64,000 nt of DNA from Solibacillus isronensis (GCF_023715405.1 NZ_JAMBOC010000001.1:1302001-1366000), one strand, 5' to 3'. Positions 1 to 8,978 are shown, counted from the first letter of the stretch. Program-made: numbers and translations. The notes: a model not told the origin generated them from the letters alone.

Positions 1-1
1 T

Positions 2-1297
2 GTACTTACCTACTTACTAAGTACCCTTATTATTGCCTCCCATGGGGTCAAACGATTTTTGAGAAGAGGCTTTGTCAATACAGCTGAAATGATGATAGAT
101 ATCGGTCTAATATATATTGTGATGGGTGGACTTTGGTTTTTGGCATTTCATCTGCAGCTGAATACAGGGTTCAGTCCGATTATTACATGGCTGACCGCTA
201 TTCATTTTCATTACTCGGCCTTTCTGCTATGCATTACAGTCGGTTTGATTGGGCGTCTTCATATGACCCGCTATTACAAGTTTTGCTGCGCCGTAATCGC
301 TGCAGGACCAATGCTAGTAGCTGTCGGGATTACCTTTTCAAGGATTGTTGAAATCATTTTTGTTAGCCTATATGTAGTCGCCATTTTCAGCATTAGCTTT
401 TTTGTTATGAAATGGCCATTGCCGCGTGTGCAGCGTCTGTTTATCCGACTGGCATTTTTGACATTATGCTTTACAATTATTTGGTCGCTTTTATACGCAT
501 ACAGCAATTTAACAGGAACGAATCTTGTTGATATTCCGGATATGCTAGACTTCCATGGTCTTTTAAATTGTTTAGGGTTTGGTATTTCTGTATTGATCGC
601 TTGGAGCTTATTGCTGCCACCTTCAAAACATCGTGACTATACATTTCCAATAAGTAAAATTCGCGGGCGATTTTCTCCAACAAACAAACCGGCTTGTGGA
701 TTGGTCGATGATATGGCATCTTATGTTAATAAAGAGAACATTCCTGAATTGGTTAGTGAGTTTTATGAACGTACTACAAACTTTGAATTAAAAGCGTCTG
801 TTAAATGGGCTGCTTGGTTTAAACCTTTTGCTTTTGTGTATCAGTTCATTAGCAGGAAAATGGGACAGCTGAATTTACCGTTCTCTTCAAAATCGATTGT
901 GATGGACGGAAAAATTTGGCAAGTTGATCCGCAAAATGACGGCCGAGAAAAGCCGCGCGTCTGGCAAAGATCGATTAATGGTGACCCGGTATTCAACGCG
1001 ATATATTCGAAGCATCATGATGCCTCCAATACCTATATGAATATTGCTTTGCCCCTGCCCTTCTCTACAATGCACGGTATATTGCAGCTTTCCGTAAAAG
1101 ACTGTGCACTGTACTTAACAAGTGATGGACAAGGCGATGCCGGTACGTATTTGGCGATCGGCTCTTATGTATTCAAATTGCCGTTACATGAGTACTTTGT
1201 GATTAAAGAACAACAAGGAACCCTTACCGCAACCCATGAGATGAAACTGTTTGGTATGAAGTTTTTACATATTGATTATCAAATACGGAAAAAATAA
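2..1297 (+). CDS. yndJ: YndJ-like membrane protein (5' end outside window)
   Basis: The reading frame is open from base 2, so the gene starts upstream of the window; 431 residues are present and a TTG at 59 is not needed as a start. The first half holds about six hydrophobic segments, consistent with an integral membrane protein. The soluble C-terminal half resembles the Bacillus YndJ family, whose function is unknown. It ends just before a GC-rich hairpin at 1301-1337 shared with the convergent gene. The family call rests on overall pattern (membrane half plus a C-terminal domain rich in aromatic residues), so confidence is moderate. Confidence 0.65.
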   Translation, partial: VLTYLLSTLIIASHGVKRFLRRGFVNTAEMMIDIGLIYIVMGGLWFLAFHLQLNTGFSPIITWLTAIHFHYSAFLLCITVGLIGRLHMTRYYKFCCAVIAAGPMLVAVGITFSRIVEIIFVSLYVVAIFSISFFVMKWPLPRVQRLFIRLAFLTLCFTIIWSLLYAYSNLTGTNLVDIPDMLDFHGLLNCLGFGISVLIAWSLLLPPSKHRDYTFPISKIRGRFSPTNKPACGLVDDMASYVNKENIPELVSEFYERTTNFELKASVKWAAWFKPFAFVYQFISRKMGQLNLPFSSKSIVMDGKIWQVDPQNDGREKPRVWQRSINGDPVFNAIYSKHHDASNTYMNIALPLPFSTMHGILQLSVKDCALYLTSDGQGDAGTYLAIGSYVFKLPLHEYFVIKEQQGTLTATHEMKLFGMKFLHIDYQIRKK

Positions 1298-1300
1298 AAA

Positions 1301-1337
1301 TACCCGGCTTTCCTAAGTACAATAAAGGGGCCGGGTA
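1301..1337. terminator. Terminator between convergent genes
   Basis: An 8-bp perfect GC-rich stem (TACCCGGC with GCCGGGTA) has a T-rich run on the minus-strand side. It suits termination of the leftward DUF3784 operon best and probably also ends yndJ. Confidence 0.75.
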
Positions 1338-1341
1338 AAAT

Positions 1342-1620
1342 TTAATCAACCATTTTTACATTAACATATACCAATTCAAGTAAGATGATGCCCACTGTAA
1401 CATACATAATCGTTTCTGCTTGTTGTATGCCTGCAAATCCGCTTATGGCGATTCCTATGCCTAGTAAAGCAAATGTTCCACCGACAAGTAGAGCCAATTT
1501 ATTTTTATCTTTTACTCGCTTTTCATTATACCCCGCTAATAGCCATGTTAATTTTTTAACTCCGACTAAATAACCCAGCACTAAAAATACTACGCCAATT
1601 AAAACCAAATTCATCTCCAT
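1342..1620 (-). CDS. Small membrane protein, DUF3784 type
   Basis: A 92-residue protein with two or three membrane segments and a short polar loop (NEKRVKDKNK). The arrangement GVKKLTWLLAGYNEKR resembles the DUF3784 family of small membrane proteins often found with XRE regulators. A GGGGG ribosome site lies about 10 bases before the ATG. It is the third gene of an apparent operon behind a 120-residue membrane protein (12-bp gap) and an XRE regulator. No biochemical role is known for this family. Confidence 0.65.
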   Translation of the reverse strand: MEMNLVLIGVVFLVLGYLVGVKKLTWLLAGYNEKRVKDKNKLALLVGGTFALLGIGIAISGFAGIQQAETIMYVTVGIILLELVYVNVKMVD

Positions 1621-1632
1621 TTCCCAGTCCCC

Positions 1633-1995
1633 CTAAAAGTTTTTTATAACTGCTGGAATAATATAGAATGGAATGCAAAGTGTAGCTACCAAATACACCA
1701 AAATCAATTCTATATTTATCGTCCAATTCATGTCCCCTTTACTTCCAATCACTAATATCAGTATGAGCAGTGTATTTAACATAATCATGCTTCGTAATGA
1801 CCATTTCGAAATATTTGCGTTTACGCGATCATCAAATTCGAGCTCGTCGTTCATTAATTTACCTCGCTTATACTTCGCAAATATCATTAAACAACCGATT
1901 CCCGCTAACAGAATCCATTTCAATAATGAACTTTCAATAAATAAAATAACAATAATACAGCAAAGAACCGGGATATAGGTGAATAACTTTGTCAT
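1633..1995 (-). CDS. Small membrane protein coupled to XRE regulator
   Basis: A 120-residue protein with four predicted membrane helices and a short charged cytoplasmic stretch after the second. I place the start at the ATG overlapping the regulator's stop (ATGA) because GGAGGAAG lies a proper distance upstream; an in-frame TTG at 2013 would lie inside the regulator gene. The coupling suggests a regulator/membrane-protein partnership of the kind often seen with DUF2178-like proteins. Family membership is uncertain. Confidence 0.7.
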   Translation of the reverse strand: MTKLFTYIPVLCCIIVILFIESSLLKWILLAGIGCLMIFAKYKRGKLMNDELEFDDRVNANISKWSLRSMIMLNTLLILILVIGSKGDMNWTINIELILVYLVATLCIPFYIIPAVIKNF

Positions 1996-2210
1996 GATTC
2001 TTCCTCCATCCAAAACAATTTTTCAATAGAAGTATCCAGTGCATTCGCAATCAGCAAACATACTTTAATTGTAGGATTATACTTTTGTGCTTCGATTAAA
2101 TTCATCGTTTGTCTCGTGACACCAATTTGCTTTGCTAAATCACTTTGTGTTAAATTGCCCAATTCAGTTCTTCTTAATTTTACACAGTTTTGTATTTGAA
2201 TATCTTTCAA
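1992..2210 (-). CDS. XRE-family helix-turn-helix regulator
   Basis: A 72-residue single-domain regulator. The helix-turn-helix is clear: LTQSDLAKQIGVTRQTMNLI followed by EAQKYNPTIKVCLLIANAL, the layout of the YozG/Cro-like small repressors. The start is set at a TTG because GGGAGG lies directly upstream; the longer frame (ATG at 2243) has no ribosome site. It leads a three-gene operon with two small membrane proteins. An inverted repeat at 2305-2334 over its own promoter suggests autorepression. Confidence 0.8.
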   Translation of the reverse strand: MKDIQIQNCVKLRRTELGNLTQSDLAKQIGVTRQTMNLIEAQKYNPTIKVCLLIANALDTSIEKLFWMEEES

Positions 2211-2297
2211 TTCAACACCCTCCCTTCCTAAAATCGATGTCACTTTGTTGAAACTGCTGTCATGATAAAGTCAGGAAAAAAATACCTTTCACCTAAT

Positions 2298-2334
2298 ATT
2301 GTAACATATAAATTAACTTAGTCAATTATATATG
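2298..2334 (-). promoter_or_regulatory. Promoter and probable autoregulatory operator of XRE operon
   Basis: On the minus strand TTGACT (2325-2320) and TACAAT (2303-2298) are 16 bp apart, a good SigA promoter. An imperfect inverted repeat, CATATAAATT (2305-2314) with AATTATATATG (2324-2334), covers the -35 and spacer. That position would let the small XRE protein repress itself; the operator role is inferred. Confidence 0.5.
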
Positions 2335-2389
2335 ACACTTAATCCGTTAAAACTGTGGGTACTAAAATGAAAATCAAATTTTTAATACA

Positions 2390-2435
2390 GCAAAAAGCTA
2401 CCAATTTTCTTTATCAGAAAAAGGTAGCTTTTTGC
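2390..2435 (-). terminator. Terminator after ykvI-like gene
   Basis: A 13-bp perfect stem (GCAAAAAGCTACC with GGTAGCTTTTTGC) lies 16 bp past the stop of the leftward transporter gene; the T-run is inside the stem. Confidence 0.75.
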
Positions 2436-2451
2436 ATATATAGATAGAAAA

Positions 2452-3507
2452 TTATCGTGCTTCTTGTTTCTTAATAATAAAGGGTGCTGCCACTAAAGCA
2501 AGGATGAGGATAATCCCCAAATAACCAATCAGAGGATAGAAATAACTCACTAGACCAGTAAAGCCTACAAAACTTGCCAAATAACCAACAATCATTGTAA
2601 TCGTAAAGAAAGTTTTAAATTTCTGTGTTCCTGATTCCGCAAAACGTGCTGAAAAAGAAAAGAACATTCCAACCGCTGTATTATAAATCATGCCGAAAAT
2701 AACTAATGACATGATAATACCTAGTGTCGGCGATAAATTACTCACAATTCCTAGCATCGGCATGTCCAACGTGCCAACTTCTTCGATTTTCGAGAAAATA
2801 GCTAAATGAATTAATAATATGAGAATTCCTAAAATAAGTCCTCCAACCAATCCGCCTATCGCTGCCGTTTTTGGATTTTTTTCAGCTCCGCCCATTACAA
2901 TTGACATTGAAGCTCCAACCGCGATATTAAATGAAACGTAATTAATACTGGAAATAAACCAGTTTGGTAAAGTAGTCGGTGTTGCTTGCGCTACATCGTT
3001 TAACGATGTAAAAGTTCCACTCATCGTTAGAAAACTGTAGATCGCAATAAATATAACAAAAATAATGAGAATCGGCGTAATGCTTCCTATAATGGCAACA
3101 ACCCGATTTACTTTCAAAAAACCTGTTAGTAATACGAGTATTGTCATAAGAGTCGTACCTACAAAGACCGGTAAACCAAACTGTTGATTTAAGTTCGAAC
3201 CGGCTCCAGCCAGCATCACGACACCTACACCAAACAACGTAAAAATAAGAATAAAATCGATTACAGTTCCAAGATATCGCCCGCTAATTCTGTAAATAAC
3301 GTCTTTATGAGATGTCGTTTTTGTATAACTGCCAAGCCATACTAAAAGCATACCAATACCCGAAAACAGTACCGTTGATAAAATAGCTCCGAATATCCCG
3401 AGTATTCCAAAGCTCGTAAAGTATTGCAGTATTTCTTGTCCTGAAGCGAATCCTGCGCCTACGATCACGCCAATAAAAGCGCTTGCAATTTTCAATATAT
3501 TTTTCAC
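2452..3507 (-). CDS. ykvI: YkvI-family membrane transporter
   Basis: A 351-residue protein with about ten membrane helices. The N-terminus (ASAFIGVIVGAGFASGQEIL) carries the glycine-rich unwound-helix motif of the APC/LeuT-fold superfamily as seen in the YkvI family. Substrate is not established; amino acid or related transport is inferred from the fold. The start is GTG with GGGGAG upstream. It stands alone, with a strong hairpin after it. Confidence 0.75.
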   Translation of the reverse strand: MKNILKIASAFIGVIVGAGFASGQEILQYFTSFGILGIFGAILSTVLFSGIGMLLVWLGSYTKTTSHKDVIYRISGRYLGTVIDFILIFTLFGVGVVMLAGAGSNLNQQFGLPVFVGTTLMTILVLLTGFLKVNRVVAIIGSITPILIIFVIFIAIYSFLTMSGTFTSLNDVAQATPTTLPNWFISSINYVSFNIAVGASMSIVMGGAEKNPKTAAIGGLVGGLILGILILLIHLAIFSKIEEVGTLDMPMLGIVSNLSPTLGIIMSLVIFGMIYNTAVGMFFSFSARFAESGTQKFKTFFTITMIVGYLASFVGFTGLVSYFYPLIGYLGIILILALVAAPFIIKKQEAR

Positions 3508-3765
3508 ACGTCTAACTCCCCTTTTAATCCTTCGATCAATATGTATTTTCTTAAAATAATTACTAAGGCCATGTTCCCCATTTCGACTTTTCCGATTATT
3601 ATAGCCCTTTTCAAATTTCTCCCTAGTTATCCCTCCTCCGACACAAAATTAATTACAATTTTAATATTATAGCATACTTTTATTACGATATTTTATTATT
3701 CAAAATATTCATTTTTTAGAGAGTGAGTAGGAAAATAGAGGTATAGATTGAAACATAGTTCAATA
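3508..3765. other. Intergenic region without a recognised gene
   Basis: Between the ykvI-like start and the katE terminator I see only AT-rich sequence. A possible 25-codon ATG frame on the minus strand overlaps the ykvI start, and a TATAAT-like box lies near 3597. Neither is strong enough to call. Confidence 0.4.
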
Positions 3766-3800
3766 AAAAAACATTTTTCTCAATGAGAAAAATGTTTTTT
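3766..3800 (-). terminator. Terminator after katE
   Basis: A 16-bp perfect stem (3766-3781 with 3785-3800) with a 3-base loop and flanking A and T runs, directly downstream of the catalase stop. Confidence 0.85.
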
Positions 3801-3834
3801 GGGTCTTTGTAATTCTTAAATCTTCTAAGAATAA

Positions 3835-5829
3835 TCAACCCGTTGCATTTGTTCGGTCAAAGTGGCGACCTTTTTTCAATGCTTCTACAAATTCTGAAAT
3901 ACCTGCTACGACACCAGGTGCATTTGCATAGTCTTTATCTAAAATTTCAGTTGAAGCATACCCTAATGCTTTATAATGGTTGAAAATTTCATCAGCAAAT
4001 CGTTGAACTTTACGTTTAGGCACGACACTTTCAAAATTTGCAGCAACAATTAGACCATCATAAAGTACAGGATCTGCCGTTTCCAGCGTGTGATCAATTT
4101 CACGCTCACCAATTCTTCCTTGTTTATCACTGATCAACTCAACTGTAACGCCTTCGTTTTCCAAAGGAGTTATCAGTTCTTCCAAATTGCTGCTTGTATC
4201 AACAATAATACCGACTTTTTTCGATTTTAAAAATGGTACCTGATTTTTTAAGATACTCACAGCATCAGATGGCTGTTGATCCGCAACTTGCTGGATTGAT
4301 TCATCTGGTGGTGTAACCCCGATATTTTGTGCAATTTGCTCAGCCATTGCACGGTCAACACGAGCAAACATATCGACTGCTGCTTTGCGGATTTCGATTG
4401 TTTCTACTTTCCCAAGTTCAAAACTGAAAGCATTTATAATATGCTGTTTTTCCACATCCGTTTGGCTTAACCAGAATTGACGCGCTTGGCTATAATGGTC
4501 TTCAAACGATAAGCTTCGAGCTCGTACTTTTCGTCCTTCGATTTTTTCCTGGTAATGAGCATAGCCGCCTTCCTTTTGCGTCACTACATGCGGTGTATTG
4601 TTTTGTAAACTGTTTTTCCCGTATGCCACACGTCCTTTATTGATCGTCATTCGACCATACCCATCACGCTGATTATTATGGAATGGGCATACAGGACGAT
4701 TAATCGGCAATTCATGGAAGTTTGGCCCGCCTAATCGAATCAGTTGTGTATCTGTATAAGAGAATAAACGGCCTTGTAATAAAGGATCGTTTGAAAAATC
4801 GATTCCCGGTACAACATGCCCTACATGGAAAGCAATTTGTTCTGTTTCTGCGAAGAAGTTATCAGTATTTCGATTCAATGTCATTTTTCCGAGTTTGCGA
4901 AGAGGAATCAATTCTTCCGGCCAAATTTTCGTCGGATCTAAAATATCGAAATCAAATTTGAACTCATCTTCTTGTGAAATTAGCTGAACAGCAAGTTCAT
5001 ATTCAGGAAAGTTTCCGGCTTCAATATTATCGTAAAGGTCACGGCGATGGAAATCCGGGTCTTTCCCCGCAATTTTTTGAGCTTCATCCCATACTAAAGA
5101 ATGAGCGCCGAATACAGGTTTCCAATGGAATTTTACGAAGTGGGCTTCCCCTTTGGCATTGACAAAGCGGAATGTATTGACTCCAAATCCTTCCATTGTT
5201 CGATAGCTTTTTGGAATTGCACGATCCGACAAATGCCACATGGTCATATGTGCAGTCTCTTCATTACTGACAACAAAGTCCCAAAATGTATCATGAGCAC
5301 TTTGCGCTTGAGGAATTTCATTATGCGGCTCCGGTTTTACCGCATGAACGAAATCAGGGAATTTAATCGCATCTTGAATGAAGAAAACGGGTATATTATT
5401 TCCTACTAAATCATAATTCCCTTCTTCTGTATAGAACTTCGTCGCAAATCCTCGTACATCACGAACTGTTTCTGCTGAACCTCGTGATCCTGCTACTGTT
5501 GAAAATCGAACAAAGACAGGTGTTTGGCGACCTTTCTCTCCTAAAAAATGAGCCATCGTTATATCTGATGCATCGCCATAACTTTCAAATACACCATGCG
5601 CCCCCGAACCTCGGGCATGTACTACTCGTTCCGGAATACGTTCATGGTCAAAATGGGTCATTTTTTCACGAAAATGAAAGTCCTCCATAATTGTTGGGCC
5701 ACGTTCACCTATCGTTAATGAATGCTCGTCATTCGTTAACTTTAATCCATGATTCGTTGTTAGCGGCTGACCTTCATCTTTCGTAGTAAACTGTTTCAAT
5801 TGCTCGGCTTTTTTATTGTTGTTCTCCAA
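3835..5829 (-). CDS. katE: Large-subunit monofunctional haem catalase (KatE)
   Basis: A 664-residue catalase converting hydrogen peroxide to water and oxygen in the cytoplasm. Seen: the catalytic histidine motif VVHARGSGAHG, the distal asparagine region TKFYTEEGNYDLVGNN, and the proximal haem tyrosine in RLFSYTDTQLIRLGG. The C-terminal 150 residues form the flavodoxin/amidotransferase-like domain that marks clade 2 large catalases such as B. subtilis KatE (about 686 residues). The start is TTG at 5829 with AGGAGG seven bases upstream; the longer frame has no ribosome site. In B. subtilis KatE is a SigB general-stress protein, and a weak SigB-like promoter lies at 5909-5934. A manganese catalase is transcribed divergently. 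Confidence 0.95.
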   Translation of the reverse strand: MENNNKKAEQLKQFTTKDEGQPLTTNHGLKLTNDEHSLTIGERGPTIMEDFHFREKMTHFDHERIPERVVHARGSGAHGVFESYGDASDITMAHFLGEKGRQTPVFVRFSTVAGSRGSAETVRDVRGFATKFYTEEGNYDLVGNNIPVFFIQDAIKFPDFVHAVKPEPHNEIPQAQSAHDTFWDFVVSNEETAHMTMWHLSDRAIPKSYRTMEGFGVNTFRFVNAKGEAHFVKFHWKPVFGAHSLVWDEAQKIAGKDPDFHRRDLYDNIEAGNFPEYELAVQLISQEDEFKFDFDILDPTKIWPEELIPLRKLGKMTLNRNTDNFFAETEQIAFHVGHVVPGIDFSNDPLLQGRLFSYTDTQLIRLGGPNFHELPINRPVCPFHNNQRDGYGRMTINKGRVAYGKNSLQNNTPHVVTQKEGGYAHYQEKIEGRKVRARSLSFEDHYSQARQFWLSQTDVEKQHIINAFSFELGKVETIEIRKAAVDMFARVDRAMAEQIAQNIGVTPPDESIQQVADQQPSDAVSILKNQVPFLKSKKVGIIVDTSSNLEELITPLENEGVTVELISDKQGRIGEREIDHTLETADPVLYDGLIVAANFESVVPKRKVQRFADEIFNHYKALGYASTEILDKDYANAPGVVAGISEFVEALKKGRHFDRTNATG

Positions 5830-5908
5830 TTTACATCCTCCTAATTCCAAAATAGCAAGTTCCACAAGATTAGTTATACTCAACCATCTCTGTTACTTTT
5901 CTACCCTA

Positions 5909-5934
5909 TTTCCCGAAAAGTAGTCCTATGAAAT
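5909..5934 (-). promoter_or_regulatory. Candidate SigB-type promoter of katE
   Basis: On the minus strand ATTTCA is 14 bp before GGGAAA, which fits the SigB -10 (GGGWAW) well and the -35 (GTTTAA) poorly. The known SigB control of B. subtilis katE is the main reason to propose it. Confidence 0.3.
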
Positions 5935-5955
5935 ATAATCGTAATATTTAATTCT

Positions 5956-5981
5956 TTAAAGTTAGTACCTTCTAACTTTAA
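5956..5981. promoter_or_regulatory. 26-bp operator-like palindrome between two catalase genes
   Basis: TTAAAGTTAG and CTAACTTTAA form a perfect 10-bp inverted repeat around TACCTT. It is in the divergent spacer of katE and the manganese catalase, has no T-run, and so looks like a regulator site. It does not match the PerR or Fur consensus; the regulator is unknown. Confidence 0.5.
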
Positions 5982-6086
5982 TTATAAAAAAATTGGCATG
6001 CCTTCCTTTGAATTGAACATACTACTTTCAGAAGGATGTGAAAAATGCATTCTTTATGAAATACCATGAAAGAAGCGAGGGAAACT

Positions 6087-6944
6087 ATGTACTACTACAA
6101 AGAAGAACTGATCAATATTATTAAACCGGATAAACCAGATCCGGCAGCTGCCCGCGTTTTACAGGAAATCTTAGGCGGACATTATGGGGAAATGCGCACA
6201 ATGATGCAATTTTTCTTCCAAAGTTCCAATTTCCGAGGAAAAGATACTCAATTTAGAGACTTGCTGCGCGGTATTTTCTTAGAAGAAATTGCCCACGTCG
6301 AGCTTGTTCAAAATACAATCAATCAGCTATTGAACGATTCCGGAGAGTCATCAGCTCCGGGTAACAATGGAATGGACCAATCCCCATTAGATGAAGCGGT
6401 CCGCCATGCAAATCCCCACCATTTCATTATGGGCGCACAAGCATCATTGCCTGTAGATGCAGCAGGAAATCCATGGAATGGATCATGGGTTTACTCACAC
6501 GGCAACCTCATCGCCGATTTACTGAATAACCTCGTATTGGAATCTACAGGAGTACTGCAAAAAACTCGAATTTATGAAATGAGCTCAAACCAAACGTTCC
6601 GTGAAACGCTCGCATTTTTGATTGTTCGTGATAACGCACATCAAAACGCTTTTGCCAAAGCACTCGAAACATTAGGTGTAAATTGGGGCAAACTATTCCC
6701 GGTACCGAATTATGATATCAACAAATATCCGGAATGCCGGAAATTTGTCGATATGGGTTACCATAACTGTCAATTTAACTTCCGTCTGGATCCGACAAGA
6801 ATAGGTGAAATTCTCCAAGGACAATCTCCAAGCCGAAATGGCGGACAATATCAAGTAACACCGCCCCCAGTAGGTTTCCCTGTGCCATTAATGCCGGACA
6901 TGCCAAATGAACATAGCCCTGGGTTATATGATTTGAATAATTAA
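6087..6944 (+). CDS. Manganese catalase family protein
   Basis: A 285-residue ferritin-like protein. The dimanganese ligands appear in GGHYGEMRTMMQFFFQS, LEEIAHVELV and RDNAHQNAFAKAL, and the C-terminal proline-rich tail (PPPVGFPVPLMPDMPNEHSPGLYDL) is typical of the long manganese catalases. It detoxifies peroxide without haem. I choose the ATG at 6087 because GCGAGGG lies upstream; the ATG at 6066 has no ribosome site. CotJC, a spore-coat relative, is shorter, so this is more like the cytosolic long form, though a spore role cannot be excluded. Confidence 0.9.
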   Translation: MYYYKEELINIIKPDKPDPAAARVLQEILGGHYGEMRTMMQFFFQSSNFRGKDTQFRDLLRGIFLEEIAHVELVQNTINQLLNDSGESSAPGNNGMDQSPLDEAVRHANPHHFIMGAQASLPVDAAGNPWNGSWVYSHGNLIADLLNNLVLESTGVLQKTRIYEMSSNQTFRETLAFLIVRDNAHQNAFAKALETLGVNWGKLFPVPNYDINKYPECRKFVDMGYHNCQFNFRLDPTRIGEILQGQSPSRNGGQYQVTPPPVGFPVPLMPDMPNEHSPGLYDLNN

Positions 6945-6970
6945 TTTGAACCCCACTATCTATATACTTT

Positions 6971-7018
6971 AAAAAATCATCCATTTGCTCATTAGCTGAG
7001 TAAACGGATGATTTTTTT
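6971..7018. terminator. Bidirectional terminator
   Basis: A 12-bp stem (AAAAAATCATCC with GGATGATTTTTT) plus an inner CTCA/TGAG pairing lies between the convergent manganese catalase and MBL genes and has U-runs in both directions. Confidence 0.85.
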
Positions 7019-7031
7019 GTATTAAACTATC

Positions 7032-7868
7032 TTATTTCTTATTCTTTGGCAATGCTATTTGATCAAAATCATCGACAAGTTTACGCAGCCCCTTGCTTAG
7101 CTCCGGCCCGCTCATCGGCACCCCATGTCCTGTAACCGCTACAGAAGGATTTAACGCTGCCAGCTTTTTTACTGATTCAAAAGCTGCGACCCAGTCCGGC
7201 GTCAAATACTTCGGTGGTCCATTCACTTCTTTTTCCTGGGTAAATACTTTATATAAGGATTCCTGCTTGACCGTAACAAATGCATCCCCTGCAATAAGTG
7301 CTCCGTCGCGCTCCCTAAATAACGAAACATGTCCAGGTGTATGTCCCGGTGTATGAATCCACTTAAATCCTTCCATAAAAGGTACGGTACCATCTGGAGG
7401 AAGTTCCTGGACAGATTCCCCTAAGTCGATCGCTTCATTCGGGAACATCGGTGACATTTTAGCAACTAACCCACTATCAACAGTAGAGTCCGGCTCCGGA
7501 TAATTTTCTAAGCCCGTTAGATACGGCAGTTCTAATTTGTGAGCGAAAACCGGTACTTGCCAGTGCTCAACAAGTTCAATAATTGCGCCTACATGATCAA
7601 AATGTCCATGTGTCAAAATAATTGCTTTTGCTTTTGCATTTTTGCCAAATCTTTTTTCCGCTACAGAAATAATTTCTTCTGCACTTTTCGGCATCCCCGC
7701 GTCTATTAAGACAAAGTCGTTACTTCCTGGACAACTGTAAAAAGCAATATTGGCGATTTGAATTGTATGTGCGTACAAGTCTGGCAATAATTCCTGGCTC
7801 ACACCACTTTGTACAGATGTAGCAGGAATAAATTTATAATCGTTGCCGTAGTTCATATTTTTTTCCAT
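7032..7868 (-). CDS. MBL-fold metallo-hydrolase
   Basis: A 278-residue metallo-beta-lactamase-fold enzyme. The metal motif THGHFDHVG is intact, with further ligands in HTPGHTPGHVSLF, AGDAF and VTGHG. The substrate cannot be told from sequence; relatives hydrolyse thioesters, lactones or phosphodiesters. The ATG at 7868 follows AAGGAG at eight bases; a GTG nine bases earlier is too close to that site. It lies downstream of the germination operon with a 48-bp gap, but nothing ties it functionally to germination. Confidence 0.85.
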   Translation of the reverse strand: MEKNMNYGNDYKFIPATSVQSGVSQELLPDLYAHTIQIANIAFYSCPGSNDFVLIDAGMPKSAEEIISVAEKRFGKNAKAKAIILTHGHFDHVGAIIELVEHWQVPVFAHKLELPYLTGLENYPEPDSTVDSGLVAKMSPMFPNEAIDLGESVQELPPDGTVPFMEGFKWIHTPGHTPGHVSLFRERDGALIAGDAFVTVKQESLYKVFTQEKEVNGPPKYLTPDWVAAFESVKKLAALNPSVAVTGHGVPMSGPELSKGLRKLVDDFDQIALPKNKK

Positions 7869-7916
7869 CGATGACACTCCTTTTCAAATATTCAACTGTG
7901 TTTTTGTTGTTTACAG

Positions 7917-8978
7917 TTACTCCAATATACCCGTTTTCACAATTTCTACTTTTAGCTTAGCCGAAATATCCCATTCTGAAAAACGCTCGTTCCAATCTTT
8001 TTTAAACCATTCCGGATGAAATGCTCGAACACTGCGACCAAGTCCTATGGCATCACTCTTTGCTTCTTGCAATTTTTTAATGACTTCGTTCAAATCTTGC
8101 TCAATCTTTTCCTGAAGAAATTTTTCCAGCTCTTTTCTTATATTTGCATTATCTATATTATCCTGAGGGAATTCAGAAAGTATAAAATCGATTTTCAAAT
8201 CAATTACAATTTTATTTTCTGTTATATTAAGCTTTCTTTTTAATTTATTTACCCGGACAGTTAAAGGACTATCTTTATATAAATGAGCAATACGCGTTGA
8301 AAAACCAAGTGAGTCATTTAAAATACTTAATAATACTCCTTCATCAGCGTTTAAAGTCTTGCCAGTAAATGATTTACCTGAAAATAAGGCAACCCCTTCT
8401 GCTTTGGGACGATTATCCTCACCCATTTTCAAGTAGGGCAAAGCCAAATCCTGAGCATCTTCGAAAATTACAGTAGAAGCGGTTTGCAATGTATAAGGTA
8501 TAACAAAAGAGTTATCTTCCAGACTTGTAATAAAACGGTCATAAAATTCTCCTGCGGTACTTTGCTTATTTTCGCTTAGTTCAAAAAACGGTTTTAAATC
8601 CCCTTGTATAATTGCCATTTTTGATGTTATCGGACTATTTGCATCCCGAAAATAAATATCCAAATACTCATAAATATTATGTTCTGCGGTATCCTCTGAT
8701 ATAAGAACTGTTGATAAAACAGATAAATCCATCGTCTGCTCAACTTTTAGCTCTGCATCCTGACGTACATCACGAGGTGAAACCCCCTCACCGGTAATAA
8801 CAATGGTTTTCATTTCTGTTGCTGTAGCTTCCGGATAGGCATAATAAGCAGTCAATTCTCCTATTTCACCTTCTATACCTGTAAGCGATACGACGGATGA
8901 ATTCTTATAAAGCCTCTCATCCCAGCATCCCGCTAGTATAAGTGGTGTTATTATTAAGATGATTTTTCCGATTCGGAT
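7917..8978 (-). CDS. Ger(x)C spore germinant receptor lipoprotein, non-AUG start
   Basis: The C subunit of a Ger-type nutrient receptor, a lipoprotein on the spore inner membrane. The frame contains a signal peptide and lipobox ITPLILAGC followed by WDERLYKNS, then the GerC N-terminal and C-terminal domains (353 residues if started at 8978). There is no ATG, GTG or TTG between the upstream in-frame TAG and the lipobox; the first TTG (8855) would lose the signal peptide. An ATC at 8978-8976 lies eight bases after GAGGGGG and gives a normal signal sequence (RIGKIILIITPLILAGC). I therefore infer an ATC start, or a recent loss of an ATG. It overlaps the B subunit gene by 25 bp. Confidence 0.8.
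   Translation of the reverse strand: MRIGKIILIITPLILAGCWDERLYKNSSVVSLTGIEGEIGELTAYYAYPEATATEMKTIVITGEGVSPRDVRQDAELKVEQTMDLSVLSTVLISEDTAEHNIYEYLDIYFRDANSPITSKMAIIQGDLKPFFELSENKQSTAGEFYDRFITSLEDNSFVIPYTLQTASTVIFEDAQDLALPYLKMGEDNRPKAEGVALFSGKSFTGKTLNADEGVLLSILNDSLGFSTRIAHLYKDSPLTVRVNKLKRKLNITENKIVIDLKIDFILSEFPQDNIDNANIRKELEKFLQEKIEQDLNEVIKKLQEAKSDAIGLGRSVRAFHPEWFKKDWNERFSEWDISAKLKVEIVKTGILE

Noticed and set aside
5972..5990. PerR box in the catalase spacer
   Set aside because: TTAATTATAA near 5979 matches only part of the TTATAATNATTATAA consensus.
8855..8857. TTG at 8855 as start of the germinant receptor C subunit
   Set aside because: It would remove the lipobox and about 40 conserved residues and has no suitably placed ribosome site of its own compared with the ATC candidate.
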